The position numbers and the translations under genes were made by a program. The notes beneath the pieces are model-generated. The model had not been told where the DNA came from. It made no database searches and was given only the letters and a program-made list of their open reading frames with translations. 64,000 bases of DNA from Anaerolineae bacterium (GTDB lineage Bacteria > Chloroflexota > Anaerolineae > Aggregatilineales > Phototrophicaceae), in contig JALHNB010000030.1 of NCBI GenBank assembly GCA_022843745.1, positions 22,001 to 86,000 on the forward strand, given 5' to 3'. Positions 16,081 to 22,689 of this stretch are shown here, piece after piece (the stretch's first letter is position 1; every line of letters starts with the position of its first letter).

Positions 16081-17013
16081 ATGAGATTGCTCGAACTGCT
16101 ACAAATTTTTATTGATAATATCGCGCCGATTTTGCTCATTGCCGCCGTTGGCTATACCATTGGTCGCCGCCTGGAAGTCGATCCCAAGCCAGTGGGACGT
16201 ATCCTCTACAATGTGCTTTCACCTGCTCTGGTTTTTCAATCGATCTCGACCAGCAGAATTACAGGTGTGGAAGTCGCGCAGATTTTTCTGGTCATGTCGC
16301 TTTTTATCGTGATTATGGGCGGCGCAGGCTGGTTGATTATGCGCGGCAACAATAGAGTCGAACGCGCGTCGGTGATGCTGTGCGCGACATGCGCGAACAA
16401 TGGGAATTTTGGGCTGCCACTCATTAGTTTTGCTTTTGGGCCAGAAGTTTTTACACGGGCTGTCATTGTTTTTATTGCATTCACGATTTTTAACTATACT
16501 TCAGGTGTCTTTATCGCATCCAGTGGGCGGAAATCACTTCGGCAAGCGGCGCTGAATGTTTTGTTCGTGCCTGCTGTATACGCTGCCATTGCCGGGATAA
16601 TCGTGAGTTTTGCCGGATTTACACTGCCACCTGTCCTGGCTCGTTCGGTCTTGCTCGTTTCGCAGGCCAGCGTACCGATGATGCTGCTGCTATTGGGGTT
16701 ACAGCTTGCTCGTTCGGCTGCTTTAACGAGGATCGGCGTTGTCAGTGTTGGGGTAGGGTTGAGGCTGCTGGTTTCGCCTATTGTTGCTGCTGCCCTGGTG
16801 ATGCTGGTGGGGTTGAACGCGCCTGCCACTGTCGCGGTGATTATGCAATCCAGTATGCCAGTCGCCGTCGCGACGATCATCCTTGCCAGTGAATTCGAAC
16901 TCGATCATCAGCTTTCACTGAGCATGATTATGGCCTCGACACTGCTGAGTCCGGTGACACTCTCGATATTGATTTTTCTGCTCAGAAGATGGAATCCAGC
17001 ACTGGCGTTGTAA
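16081..17013 (+). CDS. AEC family transporter (auxin efflux carrier type)
   Basis: 310 residues from ATG at 16081 (AGAGGG just upstream; an earlier start would lie in the terminator). Ten predicted membrane helices in two halves. NNGNFGLPLISFAFG in the first half and QSSMPVAVATIILASEFE in the second are the family's characteristic broken-helix regions. Members export or exchange small organic acids such as malate or malonate; plant homologues carry auxin. It stands alone after the terminator. Substrate not predictable. Confidence 0.9.
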   Translation: MRLLELLQIFIDNIAPILLIAAVGYTIGRRLEVDPKPVGRILYNVLSPALVFQSISTSRITGVEVAQIFLVMSLFIVIMGGAGWLIMRGNNRVERASVMLCATCANNGNFGLPLISFAFGPEVFTRAVIVFIAFTIFNYTSGVFIASSGRKSLRQAALNVLFVPAVYAAIAGIIVSFAGFTLPPVLARSVLLVSQASVPMMLLLLGLQLARSAALTRIGVVSVGVGLRLLVSPIVAAALVMLVGLNAPATVAVIMQSSMPVAVATIILASEFELDHQLSLSMIMASTLLSPVTLSILIFLLRRWNPALAL

Positions 17014-17050
17014 AAGGCGTGGTCAATGATACTTGCCACACTCCACGCCT
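17011..17050 (-). terminator. Hairpin terminator of the SCP2 gene
   Basis: 8-bp stem (17015-17022 with 17043-17050), 20-nt loop. Read on the minus strand the stem is followed by TTTTA, which suits the SCP2 gene ending at 17080; it also lies just after the AEC stop. Confidence 0.5.
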
Positions 17051-17079
17051 GTTCAATGCTGCGCTCTGTGTGACGTGTG

Positions 17080-17406
17080 TTAGCTCAAAAACAGCGGTTG
17101 CAGTTTCAGCGCCAACCCCATGTCGCCCTGAATTTTGATTTTGCCACTCATAAACGCCTGCATCGGATTCAGAGTGCCAGCGATGACCTGCGCCCAATCA
17201 TCAGCCGTTGATCGCAAAGTCATATTGGGATTTTCCGTTTGTCCGGATCCGCCTTCAACTGTGCCGTTCGCAATTTTGATCCAATACATGCCGCCATTGT
17301 CACCGCTAAGGTCGAACTGAATGATAGCGTTCATACCAACAATTTTCTTGGGATCAACGGATGACATTTTGGCGAAAATTTGCTCAATTTCCTGGCTGGT
17401 TGCCAT
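17080..17406 (-). CDS. SCP2 sterol-binding-domain protein
   Basis: 108 residues, a single SCP2 domain of normal size. Strands FDLSGDNGGMYWIKIANGTV and PNMTLRSTADDWAQVIAG, then LNPMQAFMSGKIKIQGDMGL, are the domain signature; the last segment forms the lipid tunnel mouth. Single-domain SCP2 proteins bind acyl chains or sterol-like lipids in the cytoplasm. AGGAG precedes the ATG. It is divergent from an exported beta-propeller gene across a region holding two tandem 26-bp operator-like repeats, the first of which overlaps its likely promoter. Confidence 0.92.
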   Translation of the reverse strand: MATSQEIEQIFAKMSSVDPKKIVGMNAIIQFDLSGDNGGMYWIKIANGTVEGGSGQTENPNMTLRSTADDWAQVIAGTLNPMQAFMSGKIKIQGDMGLALKLQPLFLS

Positions 17407-17435
17407 ACTGAATTAACTCCTCAAGTCTCGGTTAG

Positions 17436-17466
17436 ATTATAAAATGATGAACTCTTATATCATCAA
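17436..17466 (-). promoter_or_regulatory. Possible promoter of the SCP2 gene
   Basis: Minus-strand TTGATG (17466-17461), 19-bp spacer, TATAAT (17441-17436). The -35 lies inside the first 26-bp repeat. Confidence 0.4.
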
Positions 17467-17502
17467 ATAGATTGTGAAATGATGAACTGTTATATCATCA
17501 AA
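17442..17502. promoter_or_regulatory. Two tandem 26-bp operator-like repeats with internal dyads
   Basis: Copy 1 (17442-17467) and copy 2 (17477-17502) differ at one base in 26 and start 35 bp apart. Each holds TGATGA-N9-TCATCA. They lie between the divergent SCP2 and beta-propeller genes, over the likely SCP2 -35 region. This arrangement is typical of a dimeric repressor or activator binding two sites. Confidence 0.75.
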
Positions 17503-17559
17503 CCAACGAATAGTATACAATTAAATGTGCCAGCACCCAATAGGTTTTGGAGAGTTGTC

Positions 17560-18855
17560 ATGAAGAAGACGGGTTTATTTTTACTTCTGATCGTTTCAAT
17601 CTTTGTATATGGCGGCGTTGTTCAGGCAGAGGATAGCAGCCTTCAAGCCGATGAACGGGGGCGGATCGCCTATGTCGGTGAAGATAATAATATTTATACA
17701 CTCAACCCCGTCAACAACAGCCAGGTTCAGATGACCGATGATGCCGGCGAAACCCGCCGCTATCAATGGCCTACCTGGTCTACGGATGGCCGTCTGGCTT
17801 ACTTTAGCCTGTATCTGGACGAAGGTCAGTTGTCTATGGGGGCTTATATTGCTGAACAAAACGGCGATAAAGGCAGTCTGGCTTATACAGGTGAAAATGA
17901 GTTGTTTAATTACGCCTATTGGTCACCCCAGAACTGTGGGAACAGCGAAAATTGCCGTGATCTGGCGATGCTCATCAGCAGTGAAGCAGACGGGATGTTT
18001 GTCGAACTGCTGCACGACGATGGCGATCAACCGACAAGCGATACCGTTGGGCTTGGTGGGCCACCTTTTTACTATAGCTGGAGTCCCGATGGCAGTCGGA
18101 TGCTGTGGCAGCGTGGAAATCAAACGTTTGATGTTTATGACGCAGCCAGTGATGCGGTGATTGATACGCTGACGCAAGTCCCCGGTGCGATTCTTGCACC
18201 TGCGTGGTCGCCCGTTGATGACCGCTTGCTTTTTGGAGCACGTGATCAAGAAAGCGGGCTTACCGACCTCGTGATTGTTGGTCAGGGCGATGAAGTACAA
18301 CAACTGGCATCGGGATTAGAAGGGCTGGTTTCGTTTTCGTGGTCGCCAGATGGTAATTTTGTGGCCTACCGGGTCGCCACGCGCGAATCATTTGGGTCAT
18401 TATTTGTCGTTGATGCGGTGACCGGTGAAACAGTAGCTCGCAGCCCTGTCAACGGAATTTTCGCGTTTTTCTGGTCGCCGGATAGTCAGCATATTGCTTA
18501 TATCACGTTAGCGACGACATCCGGTTCGTTTAGTGCCAGTGCCCAAGGCAGCACGCATCTGGCTGCTCCTGTGCAGCAGGAGGTGAGTGGATTGGCATGG
18601 TCGGTGCTGGATGTTGAAAGTGAAGGTGTTAACCGCTACGGCGCATTTATCCCGACTGAGCAGATGATTTATATTCTGACCTATTTTGACCAATTCGCGC
18701 AGAGTCATCGCATCTGGTCGCCGGACAGCCGCCATTTGCTCTATAGCGAAATGACATCGGAAGGCCCTGTCATCAATTTGCTGGATGCGACCCAGGCGGA
18801 CAGCGTTCCATTTTCAGTCGCGCAGGGGTTTATCGGGGTTTGGAGCTTCTCTTAA
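17560..18855 (+). CDS. Exported WD40/TolB-like beta-propeller protein
   Basis: 431 residues from ATG at 17560, with GGAGAG upstream. Signal peptide MKKTGLFLLLIVSIFVYGG, cleavage near VVQA-ED. The rest is built of PD40-type blades with the recurring W(S/T)PDG/WSPDS motif: WSTDGRLAYF, WSPDGSRMLW, WSPDGNFVAYR, WSPDSQHIAYI and WSPDSRHLLYS. TolB-like propellers of this sort are periplasmic or extracellular protein-interaction modules; no enzyme domain is attached. Divergent from SCP2. The next gene, an M23 lipoprotein, follows after 19 bp, so an envelope role is likely. Confidence 0.87.
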   Translation: MKKTGLFLLLIVSIFVYGGVVQAEDSSLQADERGRIAYVGEDNNIYTLNPVNNSQVQMTDDAGETRRYQWPTWSTDGRLAYFSLYLDEGQLSMGAYIAEQNGDKGSLAYTGENELFNYAYWSPQNCGNSENCRDLAMLISSEADGMFVELLHDDGDQPTSDTVGLGGPPFYYSWSPDGSRMLWQRGNQTFDVYDAASDAVIDTLTQVPGAILAPAWSPVDDRLLFGARDQESGLTDLVIVGQGDEVQQLASGLEGLVSFSWSPDGNFVAYRVATRESFGSLFVVDAVTGETVARSPVNGIFAFFWSPDSQHIAYITLATTSGSFSASAQGSTHLAAPVQQEVSGLAWSVLDVESEGVNRYGAFIPTEQMIYILTYFDQFAQSHRIWSPDSRHLLYSEMTSEGPVINLLDATQADSVPFSVAQGFIGVWSFS

Positions 18856-18874
18856 GTCGTGGCATAATTGATTG

Positions 18875-20425
18875 ATGCGTAGACTCCTCATCACCCTGAC
18901 TTTGATGATTTTGGGGGTATCGGCTTGCATTCGCAACCAGCCTGAAATTGTCATTATTACATCTACACCCGAACAGCCGCTTGTGCTGACAAAACCCCCG
19001 GTGGTTGAACCAACTTCACCGCCTCCTGCGCTGACTCCGTTGAGTAACCCGACTGCTGATCCTACACGACCAAGTGCTGCGACGACGGTGCGGGAATATG
19101 TCGTCCAGCCAGGGGATACGCTGTCGGCTATCGCTGGTGCGCATAACGTCACCCTCGACGCACTGGTGATTGCGAATCCGCAAATTAACCCCGATATTAT
19201 TTCTGTCGGTCAGGTTATCAGCCTGCCAGAACCACCCAGGGAACAAACCAGCAATTTTAAGATGATCCCCGACAGCCGACTCGTGCGTGGCCCCGGCAGT
19301 GATGCGCTGGATGTGGCAGCTTTCATCAACCAGCAACCCGGCTATGCGCGCCTGGCGACAGATATTGTTAATGGCGATGTGCTTTCGGCGGCGCAGATTA
19401 TTCAACGAGCCTCACTTGAATTCAGCGTGGATGCGCGATTGCTGCTGGCACTGTTGGAATATAAATCCGGCTGGCTGACGAATGCTAATCCTTCGGATGA
19501 ACTAAAAACTTATCCGTTGGGCGCGCAGGCATCACCACAGGGGTTTGACCGCAATGGGCTGTATCGCCAGATTACCTGGGCAGCCGATCAGCTCAATCGC
19601 GGCTATTACGGCTGGAAGTATGGGGCGATCAGCACAATTGAATTTGAGGATGGTGTACGGCTTGCGGTTGCTCCTGGTTTAAACGCCGGAACTGTCGGCT
19701 TACAATTTCTTTTGAGTCAGTTTAACCAATATGATGTCTGGACGCAGCAAGTCAGCGCTGAAGGTTTCTACCGAACATACATCACCTATTTTGGCGATCC
19801 TTTTGTGAATGCCGTTGATCCGCTTGTGCCTGCTGGTATTCAACAGCCGACACTGTCACTGCCATTTCCCAGCGGCGAGACCTGGTTTTATACAGGCGGG
19901 CCGCATGGAGGCTGGGGGGCAGGGAGTGCGTGGTCAGCCATTGATTTCGCGCCGCCGGATGACCGCCCTTCTGGGAGTTCAGCATGCTACGTTTCGGAAT
20001 TCTGGGCAACGGCTGTCGCGCCTGGGATCATTGCACGTACCGATGAGGGTGTCGTAATCCTCGATCTGGACGGTGACGGCAATGAAACGACAGGCTGGAG
20101 CATTTTGTACTTACATATGGCTGCGCAGGGTCGTGTTGAAGCTCGCACCATTGTTGAGGCTGGAGACCGCATTGGCCGTCCTTCGTGCGAAGGCGGGTTT
20201 TCGAATGGCACACATATGCATATTGCACGCCGCTACAATGGCGAATGGCTTCCGGCAGATTGCAGCGATTGCCCGTCCGATCAGTCAAAGCCGTCATTCA
20301 TGATGAGTGGCTGGTCAGTTATTGGGTTAACTGGGCAGGAATATCAGGGTTTTCTGGCGAACGGCGGCGATCAGCGAGTTGCCGACCAGGGACGCTTGAA
20401 CCCGGATAATCGCGTCGAGTGGTAA
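18875..20425 (+). CDS. Lipoprotein with LysM and M23-like peptidase domain
   Basis: 516 residues. Lipobox LGVSAC near residue 17 marks a lipoprotein. A Thr/Pro-rich linker follows, then one LysM domain (YVVQPGDTLSAIAGAHNV ... GQVISLPEP, about residues 75-125), a middle region with a helical lytic-enzyme look (FSVDARLLLALLEYKSGWL), and a C-terminal M23-like domain with GTHMHIARRYNG. HMH supplies part of the zinc site; the first HxxxD ligand of M23 is not obvious (PHGGWGAGSAWSAIDFA is in that position), so activity is uncertain. It acts on or binds peptidoglycan outside the membrane. Start ATG at 18875; weak ribosome site. Confidence 0.88.
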   Translation: MRRLLITLTLMILGVSACIRNQPEIVIITSTPEQPLVLTKPPVVEPTSPPPALTPLSNPTADPTRPSAATTVREYVVQPGDTLSAIAGAHNVTLDALVIANPQINPDIISVGQVISLPEPPREQTSNFKMIPDSRLVRGPGSDALDVAAFINQQPGYARLATDIVNGDVLSAAQIIQRASLEFSVDARLLLALLEYKSGWLTNANPSDELKTYPLGAQASPQGFDRNGLYRQITWAADQLNRGYYGWKYGAISTIEFEDGVRLAVAPGLNAGTVGLQFLLSQFNQYDVWTQQVSAEGFYRTYITYFGDPFVNAVDPLVPAGIQQPTLSLPFPSGETWFYTGGPHGGWGAGSAWSAIDFAPPDDRPSGSSACYVSEFWATAVAPGIIARTDEGVVILDLDGDGNETTGWSILYLHMAAQGRVEARTIVEAGDRIGRPSCEGGFSNGTHMHIARRYNGEWLPADCSDCPSDQSKPSFMMSGWSVIGLTGQEYQGFLANGGDQRVADQGRLNPDNRVEW

Positions 20426-20480
20426 CAAAAATTAATGAAAGCGATGAGTCGCAAGTCATGAGCGCTGTGTTAAAAGTATG

Positions 20481-20508
20481 TTCAATCCGTAGGACTTTGG
20501 CTTATAAT
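20481..20508 (+). promoter_or_regulatory. Promoter upstream of the SH3-domain protein
   Basis: TTCAAT (20481-20486), 16-bp spacer, TATAAT (20503-20508), 35 bp before the ATG at 20544. The same TTCAAT-N16-TATAAT form occurs at 29893-29920. Confidence 0.5.
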
Positions 20509-20543
20509 CGTCCACTCTGGTTTAAATAGCCATTGGATTGCGG

Positions 20544-21341
20544 ATGAGTCGTAAGCTATTTGTGATAATCGGATGCCTGTTTTTTTTCGGTCTGGCCGTA
20601 ATCAGTAGCAGTCAATCTGCTATCGCGCAGGAACTTGTGACGGCAACAGCTGTGCCTGCCAATTTTCCAACGTTAGCGCCACCTCCTATACAGGGTGCGG
20701 TTACGGAGATGCCGACACGAACGGCAACCGTTCCGGGACGTGCGGTTCTCGAAGCGAAAGCGGACGCGGGAGATGTCAACGTGCGATCTCAGGCCGATAT
20801 AGGCTCAGACATCATTGGTACAATTCGTACTGGTGATCAATACGTGATTTTGGGGAAATATTTTCGCTGGTATCAATTTCAATTTGATCTTACACCAGCA
20901 GGGAGAGGGTGGGTTTTTGACGAATTGGTGAATATCATCGGTGATCCATCGACCATTCCCGATTTAAGTGTTGAAGCACTGCCCACTGATGACCCGGCGA
21001 TTGTTGGGGCAACGCAAACCCAGTTGGCGCTTACCCAAACTCCTGGTGGTATTTTGACGGCGACTGAGGATTCTCGTCAGCTTGCTCTGCCGGGGACACC
21101 CGCCGCGCCGGGTGGGGCTGAAGACGCGGCCAGCAGTAGTAATGCCGCGCCGCTGCCGACATTTACCTTTCCACCTGATCTAATTGCTGCAACACCTGTT
21201 GATTTGACCATGATAACGCCGACGCTCGTCCCAAGCTTTACCTCGATTGCTGTTTCGAATGGCGTTCCGCCGATTGTTCCGATTGTCGTGCTGGGCGGCT
21301 TTGGACTTTTGGGGTTATTTGTCAGTTCACTGCGTCGCTAA
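20544..21341 (+). CDS. Exported bacterial SH3-domain protein with C-terminal membrane anchor
   Basis: 265 residues from ATG at 20544. N-terminal signal peptide (KLFVIIGCLFFFGLAVIS, cleavage near AIA-QE), a Pro/Thr-rich stretch, then one SH3b domain (about residues 70-130) with GDVNVRSQADIGSDIIGTI and GRGWVFDELV. A second Thr/Pro/Ala-rich linker leads to a C-terminal hydrophobic helix IVPIVVLGGFGLLGLFV followed by SLRR, a membrane anchor. SH3b domains bind cell-wall peptides or carbohydrate. Located after the M23 lipoprotein, it is probably another envelope component. Confidence 0.85.
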   Translation: MSRKLFVIIGCLFFFGLAVISSSQSAIAQELVTATAVPANFPTLAPPPIQGAVTEMPTRTATVPGRAVLEAKADAGDVNVRSQADIGSDIIGTIRTGDQYVILGKYFRWYQFQFDLTPAGRGWVFDELVNIIGDPSTIPDLSVEALPTDDPAIVGATQTQLALTQTPGGILTATEDSRQLALPGTPAAPGGAEDAASSSNAAPLPTFTFPPDLIAATPVDLTMITPTLVPSFTSIAVSNGVPPIVPIVVLGGFGLLGLFVSSLRR

Positions 21342-21354
21342 ATCTCTGGAAATG

Positions 21355-21389
21355 AAAAAGGCGAGCTGCTTTGAGCGACTCGCCTTTTA
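21355..21389. terminator. Bidirectional terminator
   Basis: Stem AAAAGGCGAG (21356-21365) with CTCGCCTTTT (21379-21388), 13-nt loop, A-run on the left and T-run on the right. It separates the convergent SH3-protein and ErpA genes. Confidence 0.85.
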
Positions 21390-21412
21390 TTTTGCGCTAA
21401 ATCTGCCAGAGT

Positions 21413-21829
21413 CTAGTGACTGCAACTCCCGCAACCACCGCTTGATTCTTCACCAGAATCGTTGGCAGTTTTGAACGAGCTACCGCAGCCGCAGGAGGAT
21501 ACCGCGTTGGGGTTCTCGATGCGGAAGCCGCCACCCATCAGGCTGTCAACAAAATCAATTGTCGCGCCTTGCAGGTACATCAGGCTGGTCGGGTCTACGA
21601 TCAAGCGTACACCATCAATTTCAACAGTCTTGTCGAAATCACGAGCGCCTTCTTCGAAGGCCATGCCGTACTGCATCCCTGAACAGCCACCACCGGAAAC
21701 AAACACGCGCAGGGCATGATTCGGAATCTGGCGTTGTTCAAGCAGAGTACGGATCACATTAACCGCTGCTGATGTAACAGTCATAACGGGGGTATCTACC
21801 AAAACAGTATTGAATGTATCGACAGCCAT
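21413..21829 (-). CDS. erpA: HesB/IscA-type iron-sulfur carrier (ErpA-like)
   Basis: 138 residues from ATG at 21829 with GAGGGAC upstream. GGGCSGMQYGMAFEE contains the first conserved Cys, and SSCGCGSSF the C-terminal Cys-x-Cys that completes the A-type carrier cluster site; FVDSLMGGGFRIENPNA is the usual segment between. It carries a [2Fe-2S] or [4Fe-4S] cluster to apo-proteins in the cytoplasm. Odd point: a C-terminal extension ending GGCGSCSH adds two more cysteines and a histidine, not part of the canonical protein of about 110 residues. A SufR-like regulator lies immediately upstream on the same strand. Confidence 0.93.
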   Translation of the reverse strand: MAVDTFNTVLVDTPVMTVTSAAVNVIRTLLEQRQIPNHALRVFVSGGGCSGMQYGMAFEEGARDFDKTVEIDGVRLIVDPTSLMYLQGATIDFVDSLMGGGFRIENPNAVSSCGCGSSFKTANDSGEESSGGCGSCSH

Positions 21830-21871
21830 TTTGTCCCTCAACCTTATCTATATCTATGATAACGTATTTTG

Positions 21872-21900
21872 ATTCTAGCACATCCAGAAAAAACCGTCAA
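21872..21900 (-). promoter_or_regulatory. Promoter for the ErpA-like gene
   Basis: Minus strand TTGACG (21900-21895), 17-bp spacer, TAGAAT (21877-21872), about 43 bp upstream of the start codon. It gives the carrier its own promoter, separate from the regulator gene. Confidence 0.65.
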
Positions 21901-21931
21901 TTAAAACGACATTTGTCAGCGAAATTGCGCC

Positions 21932-22567
21932 TTAATTGGACTTATTGGGGATCAGATAAGTACAGGTTTCGTCACCCGTAGCTTTGTGACTGAGCCTGCG
22001 CGGTACGATGCCCAATAACGACGACACAAAACGCATATCCATGTCACATACCATCTGGTCTTTGACCGCGATAGAGTGATAGGGGCAATTGCTGGTCTGC
22101 AAGATGTAGCCCTCATCGCAGCTTTCCCAACTAGCGTTATAACCCTGGTTATTGAGATGTTCGACCACTTTATCCAGGCGTTGACTCAACGGCAGATCGG
22201 GGATTTGTGCTTCATTCGCCATGATGTTGGCGACATCTTCCAGAATGACATTAACACCATCGGGTGGTAAGTGTTGGCGTATGCCGACCAGCAGGCTCGC
22301 AGCCAGACGTTGATAATTATTCGGAAATTGAGCTTGAGCGAGTTCCGTCAACACATAAACATGTTGGGGTCGCCCCGGCGTGGTGCGATGCCGCATCTGT
22401 GGGATTGATATGAGTTCGTCCTGCTGCAAACGCGCGAGGTGATGCCGGACAGTCACGGGCGTAATATCTTTTCCCCGGCGTTTTTCCAGTTCCGCTACAA
22501 TATCATCGACGGTAGCTTCGCCACGTTCTTTAAGAATGCTCAGGATATGGCGGCGAGTTTGCTGCAT
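21932..22567 (-). CDS. SufR-like winged-helix regulator with cysteine-rich C-terminus
   Basis: 211 residues from ATG at 22567 (AGAGGT upstream). The N-terminal winged helix (3-75) runs RRHILSILKERGEATVDDIV ... VTVRHHLARLQQDELI and GRPQHVYVLTE, as in the DeoR/ArsR-like COG2345 group. The C-terminal half has four cysteines, Cys150, Cys161 (NCPYHSIA), Cys174 (VCDMD) and Cys202 (GDETCTYLI), arranged as in SufR-type proteins that hold an Fe-S cluster and repress Fe-S assembly genes. The spacing differs from cyanobacterial SufR. An A-type Fe-S carrier next to it supports the link; the divergent alpha-mannosidase may instead be its target. Confidence 0.82.
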   Translation of the reverse strand: MQQTRRHILSILKERGEATVDDIVAELEKRRGKDITPVTVRHHLARLQQDELISIPQMRHRTTPGRPQHVYVLTELAQAQFPNNYQRLAASLLVGIRQHLPPDGVNVILEDVANIMANEAQIPDLPLSQRLDKVVEHLNNQGYNASWESCDEGYILQTSNCPYHSIAVKDQMVCDMDMRFVSSLLGIVPRRLSHKATGDETCTYLIPNKSN

Positions 22568-22689
22568 GACACAGATACCTCTTGGAATATTTCTCGTGTG
22601 TATCTGAAAAAAGTTTATCATCTCTAACAAGCTGTTGTCAAATGCGCTATGATTGTCGAATATTTCGAAATTGTAGGAGAACGCGGATT

